DNA of 14,582 bases from Lachnospiraceae bacterium UBA3762. GTDB lineage: Bacteria; Bacillota; Clostridia; Lachnospirales; Lachnospiraceae. The notes beneath the pieces were generated by a model. It saw nothing but the letters and a program-made list of their open reading frames with translations, did no database searches and was not told the DNA's origin. A program made the translations under genes and the position numbers. Shown here piece after piece: positions 14,581 to 14,582 of this stretch (position 1 is its first letter; each line of letters begins with the position of its first letter). The DNA lies in the NCBI GenBank assembly GCA_002371615.1, contig DFGA01000048.1, positions 1 through 14,582 on the forward strand, written 5' to 3'.

Positions 14581-14582
14581 AC

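Overview
The window looks like chromosomal DNA from a Gram-positive, low-to-mid GC member of Bacillota, probably class Clostridia and perhaps Lachnospiraceae. The evidence is strong AGGAG-type ribosome binding sites, LPxTG sorting signals, class C sortases, a TatD-associated radical SAM protein and a clostridial style of surface pilin. No species can be named from the sequence alone.

Left flank (1-1899, + strand): the 3' end of a polar amino acid ABC transporter permease and its ATPase (GlnQ type). They are followed by an AT-rich gap with an exactly 10-bp-phased array of TTATAAA boxes, then a 98-residue basic protein of unknown function.

Centre (12905 down to 1934, - strand): a complete sortase-assembled pilus operon. 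In transcription order it holds a major pilin (LPSTG), two tandem class C sortases whose reading frames overlap at a GTGA, a small proline/threonine-rich basal-type pilin (LVKTG) and a 1719-residue tip adhesin (fibro-slime, Cna-B, VWA and SpaA-like domains, LPATG). The sortases would polymerise the major pilin through lysine side chains. The VWA protein would sit at the tip, and the small pilin would link the shaft to the cell wall. The operon ends in a hairpin whose loop is the adhesin stop codon.

The pilin gene has a roughly 245-nt 5' leader. A perfect TATAAT lies just upstream, and the predicted transcript start coincides with the first base of a 12-bp inverted repeat. That repeat closes a compact three-way junction and is followed by more hairpins and two candidate tiny ORFs. 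I could not match it to a known riboswitch class. It is the best candidate here for something undescribed. Behind it lies about 650 bp of very AT-rich, gene-poor DNA with a second promoter candidate, an attenuator-like hairpin and diverged short repeats.

Right flank (13384-14580, - strand): a 64-codon orphan with a DUF5648-like surface-protein repeat (probably a remnant), terminator hairpins and a TatD-associated radical SAM protein. The flanking transporter and radical SAM genes look clearly more GC-rich than the pilus block, which suggests the pilus locus is an acquired or mobile surface island. I saw no transposase, integrase, tRNA, rRNA or CRISPR array.
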